DNA from: Minisyncoccota bacterium
GTDB taxonomy: Bacteria > Patescibacteriota > Minisyncoccia > Phycocordibacterales > UBA2100
Length of the DNA: 5,954 nt
Assembly: GCA_016763615.1 (NCBI GenBank)
Contig: JAESTJ010000004.1
Span: 1 to 5,954, forward strand
Direction of reading: 5' to 3'
Of this stretch, positions 1 to 5,444 are shown in pieces (within the stretch, counting starts at the first letter, position 1; each line of letters starts with the position of its first letter). The position numbers and the translations under genes were made by a program. The notes below the pieces were generated by a model. It was not told where the DNA came from and searched no databases. It saw only the letters and a list, made by a program, of their open reading frames with translations.

Positions 1-299
1 AATAGTACTACTCCTTCAACAGCCTTTAGGGCACGGGATACTTCATACGAAAAGTCGATATGTCCAGGTGTATCAATAAGATTAAGGGTGTATTCCTTGT
101 CACCACTTTTCCAATTCATTCGAACTGGCTGCATTTTAATAGTGATGCCACGCTCTCGCTCCAAGTCCATTTGATCAAGCACTTGGTCGCGCATTTTTCG
201 CTCAGGTACTGTATTAGTAACCTCAAGCATTCTGTCTGCCAAAGTGCTCTTACCGTGGTCAACATGGGCTATGATGCTAAAGTTTCGTATATTTTTCAT
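1..299 (-). CDS. lepA: Elongation factor 4 (LepA), N-terminal part; runs off the left edge
   Basis: LepA/EF4 is a ribosome-associated translational GTPase that acts on stalled or mis-translocated ribosomes and in ribosome biogenesis. The 99 codons visible on the minus strand start at ATG 299 ([18 protein letters not shown]). They include the G1 P-loop AHVDHGKS (residues 11-18), the switch I/G2 segment RERGITIK (about 48-55) and G3 DTPGH (76-80). The spacing and the [14 protein letters not shown] context match LepA better than EF-G, TypA or EF-Tu. The rest of the protein, roughly 500 residues in the family, lies outside the window. The start is 6 nt after the murJ stop, so the two are probably co-transcribed. 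No Shine-Dalgarno motif is visible; the bases before ATG are A/T-rich (AGATAATAAATT). Seen: motifs and start. Inferred: operon membership. Confidence 0.97.
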   Translation of the reverse strand, partial: MKNIRNFSIIAHVDHGKSTLADRMLEVTNTVPERKMRDQVLDQMDLERERGITIKMQPVRMNWKSGDKEYTLNLIDTPGHIDFSYEVSRALKAVEGVVL

Positions 300-305
300 A
301 ATTTA

Positions 306-1982
306 TTATCTATCTGTACTACGTTCTGAACCTCCTGAAAAGATAGGGGCGTACTTCCAGAATTTATTATGCAGAGCTGCTGAAACTTCTTTCATTTCTT
401 TATTATCTAAAATGTATAACAATACTCCCCCAGCTATGATTCCTACGACGCCTGCCATCAGTCCCAATGAGAAGACTCCAATAAACGTATTGATGTCGAG
501 AATTCCATCTGAAATTTGCAAGGTTTGATGTGCGAAGAATCCCGCGACAATTGCAGCTGAAAAACTTTGAAAAAGCGTTTTACTAATATGGCGGTGTAGT
601 GTTCCAAAATCTCGCTCATAGAGAACAATGAACACGAGCACATTTACTACAGAGAATATAGCGTATGAAAGTGGAAGCATGAGTATCTCAGTACCTGCAA
701 TACCTTCTACTCGTAACAACTCTTCGATAAAGAACCTCCATACATCACTGTGCTCAAATAGCCGAACGAACAGATATGCTCCAACGACAATTCCTGTCGC
801 AGTACTCACATTAACTACCAGAGGTTTTCGAGTCTCCCCTGCGGCATAGTATCCACGTACAAAAAGGAGAGAAAGAGCCTGCGCAGTGAGTGATACTATG
901 AACAATGCAAGTGCTGCTGCGGTAAGACGAGTATCTGCCCAGTCGAATGCCCCAGCTCCTAAAGTTACCCGTACAATGTGGGCACGCAACACAATCACTA
1001 ATGACATTAACGGAAGTGACCAAAAAATGATGTGTCGTGATGCGTTTATAATTTGCGTATTAAAATAGTCTTTTTTGCCGAGTGCAAAGAATCGTGACAA
1101 CGTTGGGAACGCTGCGACAGAATAACTGGCACCAATAATTGAAAGAGGTGCGGCTTGTAAATTAAACGCTAAAGAGAATATCGACACAGCGCCAGCTCCA
1201 AGAGTTGCAGACATAATTACTAGCGAAAGAAGTGCCACCTGATTTGCTGCGATTGAAATAGTTCGAGGAATAGAGATGGAAACAATTTTCCAAAGCTCCT
1301 GTGCATTAATTTTAAAACTCGCTCGCTTAAGGTATGCCGAGCGACGTATAAATGGCACTTGTATTGCCATATGAAAGAAAGCTCCGATGACTACTCCGTA
1401 TGCAATCCCTTGTAACCCAAATATTGGATAGAAAAATGCGATACCAAAAATGATACCCATGTTATACAGAAGCGGAGCAAGTGCGTACAAAAGATACCGT
1501 CCGCGCACTTGTGTAACGCTCGCCAAGATGCCTGAGACGCCCAAGAAGATGGGTTGTAACAGTAAAATTCTACTCAGTAATAAGAGAGTATCTCCTTGCG
1601 CTACCAGTGTGGGGAAAAAAGCAGACAAGATTTGCGGCATTAAAATCCATAGTGCCACTGTTGTAAGGAGCATCGCTATAGAAAATCCCGCCAACACATT
1701 TCCAATCATTTGATGCCTGTCTGAATCTTTATCAGCTTGCGTAAGTAACGGCACTAATATAAAAACTGAAACAAGGGAGGCAATCGACACGAAAACAATA
1801 TCAGGAATACGAAAAGCAGCATAGTACGTATCAAGCAACCCCCCAGCTCCAAAAGATGATGCAAGGAGCCTGTCACGGAAAAGAGCAAGAAACGTTGAGA
1901 GAAGTGCGAAAAAACCTAAAAGGTACGCCGTCTCATGTAGACCACGTACCTCTCCTTCCACGAATCTTAAAATTCTTTGCAT
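306..1982 (-). CDS. murJ: Lipid II flippase MurJ (MviN family)
   Basis: MurJ flips undecaprenyl-linked lipid II across the cytoplasmic membrane for peptidoglycan synthesis and belongs to the MOP exporter superfamily. The 558-residue product is strongly hydrophobic, with about 14 predicted membrane segments (roughly residues 17-36, 60-80, 95-116, 132-155, 163-185, 190-210, 233-257, 264-290, 315-335, 353-377, 386-410, 437-460, 473-493, 508-535). The N-terminal family signature is clear: FRDRLLASSFGAG (35-47), then DTYYAAFRIPD (51-61), carrying the conserved basic and acidic residues that line the cavity in MurJ. Length is slightly above the usual 510-540, partly from a hydrophilic insert near residues 412-432. 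The start ATG 1982 is 21 nt after the stop of the upstream O-antigen-ligase-like gene, with no clear ribosome binding site. The stop TAA (306-308) is 6 nt before lepA. A polysaccharide flippase of the same superfamily is the alternative, but the N-terminal motif favours MurJ. Confidence 0.93.
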   Translation of the reverse strand: MQRILRFVEGEVRGLHETAYLLGFFALLSTFLALFRDRLLASSFGAGGLLDTYYAAFRIPDIVFVSIASLVSVFILVPLLTQADKDSDRHQMIGNVLAGFSIAMLLTTVALWILMPQILSAFFPTLVAQGDTLLLLSRILLLQPIFLGVSGILASVTQVRGRYLLYALAPLLYNMGIIFGIAFFYPIFGLQGIAYGVVIGAFFHMAIQVPFIRRSAYLKRASFKINAQELWKIVSISIPRTISIAANQVALLSLVIMSATLGAGAVSIFSLAFNLQAAPLSIIGASYSVAAFPTLSRFFALGKKDYFNTQIINASRHIIFWSLPLMSLVIVLRAHIVRVTLGAGAFDWADTRLTAAALALFIVSLTAQALSLLFVRGYYAAGETRKPLVVNVSTATGIVVGAYLFVRLFEHSDVWRFFIEELLRVEGIAGTEILMLPLSYAIFSVVNVLVFIVLYERDFGTLHRHISKTLFQSFSAAIVAGFFAHQTLQISDGILDINTFIGVFSLGLMAGVVGIIAGGVLLYILDNKEMKEVSAALHNKFWKYAPIFSGGSERSTDR

Positions 1983-2003
1983 TGACAGCTACACTAGCAC
2001 AAC

Positions 2004-4373
2004 TTATTGCTCGTTTGAAACAGGAAGTTCACCAAAACCAGTTATGACAGGCGCATTATCACCCAATGCATCAAATGCTGAACCCCCTTCTGTAATAGCT
2101 GCGATGATTGACTGCACTTCAGTATTTTCAGGGTTAAGTGCCGCTATTCTCTCAAATGCTGCAAGTGCACCTTGAGAATTATCAACTTTGTCATACGCTA
2201 ACCCCAAGAAGTACAACGCATTTGAATATTGCAAATTTATTGCGATTGCTCGTTCAAGTACTGGTACTACCTTGTCATATGCTCCAACGCTGTAGTGTAA
2301 AATACCAAGTTGGAAAAGTAATCCAGCATTACCTGGCTGCAAAAGTACTGCTGCCTCTGTGGATTCTATTGCTTTCAAAACATTTCCTTCCCTAATTGAA
2401 ATCTGTGAGAGAAGATAGTATGCATCGGTATAGTTACTTTTTAAACCAAGTGCTGACTGAGCATACACCTGTGCGTCTTCTAAGTCATCTTGTGAAAGAG
2501 CAAGACGGGCAAGGCGTATTGGTATCGCCGGATTCTTCTCATTTCGTGAAGCTGCCTCTCCATAGGCTTGCACAGCACTTTCATATGCTCCTTCGATCCC
2601 CAACGGAACAAGGCTGGCATATACATCCGCAAGAGTGAGCCAACTTTGATAGTTCCCATTGTCAGCAGCAACCGTTCCTTGTGCAGCACTAATAGTTTTT
2701 GAAAGCTCCTGTTGGAAACGCTCTCGTTGTATATCGATATCTTTACTTTCTTCATTAAGAGTTTCCGATAATCGAACAAGCCCAATACGAGTTTGCAATT
2801 GTAGACCACGCACATCTTCTCCGATAAGCGAAATACGACTTGCTATATATTCAGCTCGAGGTAAATCGTTACTATTCGCCGCGACAATTGCTCTTGAAAG
2901 TAAGCTACCTGCAACAATACGTTCTGAATTAATCGCGAGTGCCCCAAATGAAGCTACTGCGATAAGAAGTACTACTCCTGTAAGAACAATTCCTGAAGAA
3001 TAACTTTGCTGTGCCTGTACTGAACGAGTTCGTATAACCCCCACTATTTGAGCCGATGCAATAGCAATTCCAATGAGAGCAAAGGTGTACGCTAACATAA
3101 CCGTCTGAGGCACGTATACAATCGAAAGAGCCAGTAGGTACCCAGCTCCCACAAAAGATGATACGGCTATGTACATATGTGCAGGTTGTGCAATTCGCTT
3201 CGCAAACATTCTAAAGCCAAGCTGAATGAAGGACGCTAAAAACAGCAGCCATAATACCCCCAGAACCAAACCACCAGTGATAAAAGCAGTCGGAATAAGA
3301 CCAACACCAAAGTTAAAGTCGGTATTCCAAAAGTTAGTTTCATTTACGACAAGCGGTTTGTGAGCTATCCAACCCCTACTGAATGAGTTTGGACCAACAC
3401 CAAATAGTGCATTTTCTTGAAATACTCCAGTTCCTACTATTACTGTTCCCTCCCAAGATGGGCGAACGTCTATATACGCGATATCAAAAGTTTGAGATAT
3501 TCTCTGCCCGATTGAAGTACCCGCCACGAGGAACACAATACTTACTATAAGTATAAATATACTTGGCAAAAGCCTCCTAAACGGAACGCGGGGCCTAAAC
3601 TTTCCACTATCCCTATCGTACGAGGCGTCTGAAAAAATGTAGATGGCAAGAATAAACGTAATGAGAGCGAGAACTGCCCATACAACGGTAAGGTTAACTA
3701 CTGCGAGCAAAAACAGTGCTACAGCGAGTATGGTATATAATCCTCCGCGAATAAGTCTCCTAGAAGAGAATAATGCTAAACCTGAAAGAGACATCATTAA
3801 TGCTAAGCCACTAAAAACTGCAAGATCATTCCAGCTTCCAAGTAATGTAGCAGTAGGGTCACTAGAGAAAAGACTTGGGAATACCAAGTCGGCCCCAAGA
3901 ATAATTCTCGCTATCTGGAAGATTCCTAGTATGAGAAATGCTGCTAACGCCGCCTGCTGTAAGCGAATAACGTGAGCTACTTTGGAAGTGGTTAATGCTA
4001 CTACCACGAGAAAACCTACGAATGTAAACATCGAGAGGACTGTGTCTCGCTCAAAACCGAAACCAACAAGAGACTGAATTATGTTACTTGATAGAATGGA
4101 CGTAAGAAAATAGCCTACAACTAACAAGAGAGCCGTCCACAACACATTTGTACTTGGAAATTCTACCTTGTGTTCGTTGAGACGTGCTATAGACCAAAGG
4201 ATAAGAGAAGAGAGCACCCCAAAGGAGAGTATTGCCATTTTTACCATTGGAAGTGGCAGCCATGTCGCTGGTAACACAGCAAGAGGAAGTAAAAACACTA
4301 CTATGAAAAGAATGATTCTGGCGATAGAGTCGAGTCGTTCTGAAAGTTTATTAGTTGTTTCTGATATTTCCAT
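2004..4373 (-). CDS. O-antigen ligase/polymerase-like (Wzy/WaaL) membrane protein with C-terminal TPR domain
   Basis: The 789-residue product is probably an envelope glycosyl-transfer enzyme of the O-antigen ligase/polymerase (Wzy_C) type, which moves lipid-linked glycans on the outer face of the membrane. There are about 13 hydrophobic segments (roughly 20-40, 45-64, 77-97, 112-130, 138-158, 182-203, 208-227, 229-248, 268-286, 358-383, 398-418, 425-445, 460-480). The large loop at about 290-357 holds the family-like motif ENALFGVGPNSF (320-331) and NETNFWNTDFNFGVG (344-358), the usual active-site region. From about 490 it is soluble, with TPR-like helical repeats best seen at 573-755 (DAYYLLSQISIREGNVLKAIE, then GLLFQLGILHYSVGAYDKVV, then ALYFLGLAYDKVDNSQGALAA). 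I chose ATG 4373. The in-frame GTG at 4409 would add 12 residues, but it lies between a good -10 box and its expected transcription start. First gene of the operon with murJ. Acceptor and glycan are unknown; a Wzy-like polymerase or PglL-like oligosaccharyltransferase role is equally possible. Confidence 0.82.
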   Translation of the reverse strand: MEISETTNKLSERLDSIARIILFIVVFLLPLAVLPATWLPLPMVKMAILSFGVLSSLILWSIARLNEHKVEFPSTNVLWTALLLVVGYFLTSILSSNIIQSLVGFGFERDTVLSMFTFVGFLVVVALTTSKVAHVIRLQQAALAAFLILGIFQIARIILGADLVFPSLFSSDPTATLLGSWNDLAVFSGLALMMSLSGLALFSSRRLIRGGLYTILAVALFLLAVVNLTVVWAVLALITFILAIYIFSDASYDRDSGKFRPRVPFRRLLPSIFILIVSIVFLVAGTSIGQRISQTFDIAYIDVRPSWEGTVIVGTGVFQENALFGVGPNSFSRGWIAHKPLVVNETNFWNTDFNFGVGLIPTAFITGGLVLGVLWLLFLASFIQLGFRMFAKRIAQPAHMYIAVSSFVGAGYLLALSIVYVPQTVMLAYTFALIGIAIASAQIVGVIRTRSVQAQQSYSSGIVLTGVVLLIAVASFGALAINSERIVAGSLLSRAIVAANSNDLPRAEYIASRISLIGEDVRGLQLQTRIGLVRLSETLNEESKDIDIQRERFQQELSKTISAAQGTVAADNGNYQSWLTLADVYASLVPLGIEGAYESAVQAYGEAASRNEKNPAIPIRLARLALSQDDLEDAQVYAQSALGLKSNYTDAYYLLSQISIREGNVLKAIESTEAAVLLQPGNAGLLFQLGILHYSVGAYDKVVPVLERAIAINLQYSNALYFLGLAYDKVDNSQGALAAFERIAALNPENTEVQSIIAAITEGGSAFDALGDNAPVITGFGELPVSNEQ

Positions 4374-4412
4374 ATGCGTATTGTATGTATAAAATAATAA
4401 TTTGTTCACTCC

Positions 4413-4440
4413 ATTATATCAGTAGTAGATGGCTTTTCTA
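4413..4440 (-). promoter_or_regulatory. Sigma-70-type promoter with extended -10 for the ligase-like/murJ/lepA operon
   Basis: On the minus strand a consensus TATAAT (4418-4413) is preceded by TG plus one base (4421-4419), giving the extended -10 TGATATAAT. A partial -35, TAGAAA (4440-4435), sits 16 bp upstream. The start point would fall near 4406, leaving a leader of about 33 nt before ATG 4373. It lies just past the rnpB terminator, so the operon has its own promoter in a compact junction. Inferred from sequence only. Confidence 0.72.
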
Positions 4441-4450
4441 TCCACACAAA

Positions 4451-4495
4451 AATGAAAAAGATAAAAGAAAAGGCCGCCCTTACGGGCGGCCTTTT
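4451..4495 (-). terminator. Intrinsic terminator of rnpB
   Basis: A perfect 12-bp stem pairs 4468-4479 with 4484-4495 around the 4-nt loop 4480-4483. The core is GGCCGCCC/GGGCGGCC. Read on the minus strand it is followed by a T-rich tail (TTTTCTTTTATCTTTTT), a classic Rho-independent terminator placed 7 nt after the end of the RNase P RNA. On the plus strand only TTTT follows, and no plus-strand gene needs it. Confidence 0.92.
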
Positions 4496-4734
4496 CATAT
4501 TGATTACTCGTGGCTATAAGCCGGATTCTGTCCATATATGCTATCAAACATACACTGTGTAGTCATTTGTCTTGCATTACTGTTACCAGTAATGTCTTTG
4601 CGGCACTCCTACATAAAGTAGGTACGACCTTGCACGTAGATAGGAATTTTGCCGTTTCACTTTTATGTTTCCATAAAATTACTCCCTAAGGAGCCCTCGG
4701 CATCTCTGCTTTGGCGTCACTGCTCGCATCCCTA

Positions 4735-4896
4735 GCGGTCACACTACGCTGCGCTCCGCGCTTCCTAAAGCGTTTAGGTGTTAGCGTTCAGCGTCTAGGT
4801 GCGACGAAAGCGAAGCTTTCGTCGTTGTTTTTCCTATACGCTAAACCCTGTACGCTAAACGCTAAGGTTGCGCGAAATGCAATGTAGTGCAACCGC
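4735..4896 (-). other. Giant P9-position arm of the RNase P RNA
   Basis: Directly after P8 on the RNA, the segment 4896-4884 can pair with 4747-4735 in 13 consecutive base pairs (11 Watson-Crick, two G-U). It encloses about 136 nt where E. coli has the short P9 hairpin. Inside lie a possible local hairpin (GGTTGC 4894-4889 with GCAACC 4871-4866, which competes with the basal helix), the heptamer-repeat arm at 4867-4764, and a small GC-rich hairpin near 4761-4750 (GCGC, GGA, GCGC). Placement at P9 is inferred from order: P8 is immediately 5', and the strand leading to P11 is immediately 3'. Confidence 0.68.
4764..4867 (-). repeat. Inverted arrays of a degenerate heptamer forming a long hairpin (arm 2)
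   Basis: Each flank is an array with a 7-nt period. On the plus strand 4769-4799 reads GCGTTTA, GGTGTTA, GCGTTCA, GCGTCTA. On the minus strand 4864-4833 reads GCGTTTA, GCGTACA, GGGTTTA, GCGTATA. The two flanks (4764-4799 and 4833-4867) are near-complementary over about 35 positions with a few mismatches. The tip carries a perfect 10-bp hairpin, 4802-4811/4815-4824, with a 3-nt loop. The whole forms one extended arm inside the P9-position element. The same heptamer builds the second arm at 4950-5016. Confidence 0.8.
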
Positions 4897-4925
4897 CGAC
4901 GGGCGTTACCCGCTACCCTTTCGTC

Positions 4926-4946
4926 GTATCGCGCAACGCGCGATAC
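4926..4946 (-). repeat. 9-bp hairpin, copy 1 of a look-alike pair flanking arm 1
   Basis: On the minus strand GTATCGCGC and GCGCGATAC form a perfect 9-bp stem with a 3-nt loop. It sits next to P7/P8 and mirrors the hairpin at 5021-5041 across the heptamer arm. Confidence 0.78.
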
Positions 4947-4949
4947 TCC

Positions 4950-5016
4950 TTTAGGGATTAGGTGTTAGGGGTTAGCGTTTAGTAAACTAAACCCTATACC
5001 CTAGACGCTAAACCCT
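4950..5016 (-). repeat. Inverted arrays of the same degenerate heptamer (arm 1)
   Basis: On the minus strand 5015-4988 reads GGGTTTA, GCGTCTA, GGGTATA, GGGTTTA with an exact 7-nt period. On the plus strand 4954-4981 reads GGGATTA, GGTGTTA, GGGGTTA, GCGTTTA. The halves 4950-4982 and 4987-5016 pair imperfectly around the loop 4983-4986, closed by a perfect TTTAG/CTAAA stem. The arm lies between P5 and P8 of the RNase P RNA, where E. coli has about a dozen bases. Confidence 0.8.
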
Positions 5017-5020
5017 GCGA

Positions 5021-5041
5021 GTATCACACTCTGTGTGATAC
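5021..5041 (-). repeat. 9-bp hairpin, copy 2 of a look-alike pair flanking arm 1
   Basis: On the minus strand GTATCACAC and GTGTGATAC form a perfect 9-bp stem with a 3-nt loop. Relative to the hairpin at 4926-4946 the stems differ at two base pairs, and both sides have changed so that pairing is kept. Confidence 0.78.
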
Positions 5042-5070
5042 TACGATACGTGTCCGGACTTTCCTCACAA

Positions 5071-5158
5071 GTCACATCGTGCGTAGCACGATGTTCAAGC
5101 TTTAAAGCTACGTAGCTTCATAGCTGTAAGCTGAACGTCATACTGCGTATGATGTGAC
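5071..5158 (-). other. Enlarged, branched P3 domain of the RNase P RNA
   Basis: The strands 5158-5151 and 5078-5071 can form a perfect 8-bp P3 helix, GTCACATC/GATGTGAC. Alternatively only the basal 4 bp pair, and three hairpins branch off: 5154-5136 (one mismatch, GCA loop), 5136-5093 (GTTC...GAAC with a 1-nt bulge and an inner AAGCTACGTAGCTT hairpin), and 5093-5075 (perfect 8-bp stem, 3-nt loop). The span is about 88 nt, roughly double the E. coli P3. The two folds are mutually exclusive in part; I cannot say which is formed. Confidence 0.65.
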
Positions 5159-5187
5159 CAGCGCGACTACCCAACACGAGTCCAAAT

Positions 5188-5216
5188 ATTATACAATAAG
5201 TTATAGTTTCGTACAA
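5188..5216 (-). promoter_or_regulatory. Sigma-70-type promoter of rnpB
   Basis: On the minus strand TTGTAC (5216-5211) and a consensus TATAAT (5193-5188) are separated by exactly 17 bp. Transcription would begin near 5182, one base before the first P1 base pair of the RNase P RNA, which supports both calls. Confidence 0.85.
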
Positions 5217-5237
5217 TACTCCAGTTAACTGGAGTAT
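5216..5237. repeat. Perfect 22-bp palindrome between the AbrB-like gene and rnpB
   Basis: Positions 5216-5226 are the exact reverse complement of 5227-5237, centred on GTTAAC. It begins 5 nt after the AbrB-like stop codon and overlaps the first base of the rnpB -35 box. On neither strand is it followed by a T-run, so it is not a standard intrinsic terminator. It could be a weak terminator or processing hairpin for the upstream transcript, or an operator. Seen: the symmetry. Function: unknown. Confidence 0.8.
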
Positions 5238-5242
5238 TTACT

Positions 5243-5422
5243 CTACTTTTTCCAATCAGTAATTAAAATTCCTTTTCCGCGCTTGGTTACCACAACTTTC
5301 TGTTTATCTCTCCATTTGAGTTTACGAATAACATCGATAGGTAACGTGACTGAAATACTCTTTCCGCTACCTGTCCTCGTTAATTTTCTAATACTTCTAT
5401 CTTCTAGTTTACGTCTTGCCAT
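5243..5422 (-). CDS. AbrB/MazE-type (SpoVT-AbrB swapped-hairpin) DNA-binding protein
   Basis: The 59-residue basic protein reads like a single AbrB/MazE swapped-hairpin domain. A charged N-terminus (MARRKLEDRS) leads into RTGSGKSISVTLPIDVIRKLKW (about 16-37), where the V-T-L-P plus helix pattern is the family hallmark, then DKQKVVVTKRGKGILITDWKK to the end. Such proteins dimerise and bind DNA as transcription regulators or as antitoxins. I chose ATG 5422 because AGGA (5435-5432) lies 9 nt upstream. An in-frame ATG at 5440 would add six residues (MVGCLY) but has no ribosome binding site. No toxin gene (MazF, VapC) is adjacent: upstream is the C39-like peptidase, downstream is rnpB. The gene sits between two perfect palindromes, either of which could be its binding site; that is inference. 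Confidence 0.78.
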   Translation of the reverse strand: MARRKLEDRSIRKLTRTGSGKSISVTLPIDVIRKLKWRDKQKVVVTKRGKGILITDWKK

Positions 5423-5431
5423 ATACAAACA

Positions 5432-5435
5432 TCCT
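5432..5435 (-). promoter_or_regulatory. Shine-Dalgarno site that decides the AbrB-like start
   Basis: AGGA on the minus strand, 9 nt before ATG 5422. It is the only convincing ribosome binding site in the window, and it lies inside the alternative six-residue extension. Confidence 0.55.
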
Positions 5436-5444
5436 ACCATGCAC

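Larger units (their letters stand above)
4502..5182 (-). ncRNA. rnpB: RNase P RNA (catalytic subunit), unusually long, with expanded peripheral arms
   Basis: This is the ribozyme that removes 5' leaders from precursor tRNAs. Conserved region I, GAGGAAAGTCCGGAC (5066-5052), and the 3' conserved ACAGAATCCGGCTTAT (to 4517) identify it. Pairings I could trace: P1 5181-5175/4512-4506 (7 bp); P2 5170-5165/4564-4559; P4 5061-5053/4525-4518 with the conserved bulged U and an A-U pair replacing the G-C of E. coli; P5 5052-5047/4638-4633; a likely P7, GGTAG near 4918/4643-4639; P8 4912-4909/4903-4900 with the E. coli-like UAACG loop; P11 4703-4698 region/4654-4651; P12 tip 4678-4661 with a GAAA loop; P18 4594-4575 with a GUAA loop. 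The length of about 681 nt is far above the usual 350-400. The excess lies in an enlarged P3, an insert between P5 and P7, and a giant P9. The 5' end follows from the promoter spacing, and the 3' end from P1 and the terminator. Both ends are good to a few bases. Confidence 0.95.

Noticed and set aside
60..4392. Many open frames of 60-114 codons on the plus strand across 60-4392, plus shorter minus-strand frames in other phases
   Set aside because: They overlap well-supported minus-strand genes (lepA, murJ, the ligase-like gene) in other frames, lack ribosome binding sites and give no recognisable protein. I treat them as shadows.
4468..4495. Bidirectional terminator serving a plus-strand gene
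   Set aside because: No plus-strand gene converges on it, and the long T-rich tail is only on the minus-strand side.
4764..5016. Heptamer arrays as telomere-like repeats or a CRISPR array
   Set aside because: Units such as TTTAGGG match the plant-type telomere repeat, but the arrays are short, degenerate, inverted and inside an RNA gene. CRISPR would need repeats of 25-40 nt with unique spacers.
4735..5046. Inserted IS or MITE inside rnpB
   Set aside because: There is no transposase, no terminal inverted repeat with a target duplication that I can define, and there are two separate inserts that each nest within RNA helices. A small repeat-derived origin remains possible and is discussed as a finding.
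4735..5046. Self-splicing intron in the RNase P RNA
   Set aside because: I see no group I core (P3-P8 pattern) or group II domain V, and the closing helices suggest the arms are part of the folded RNA.
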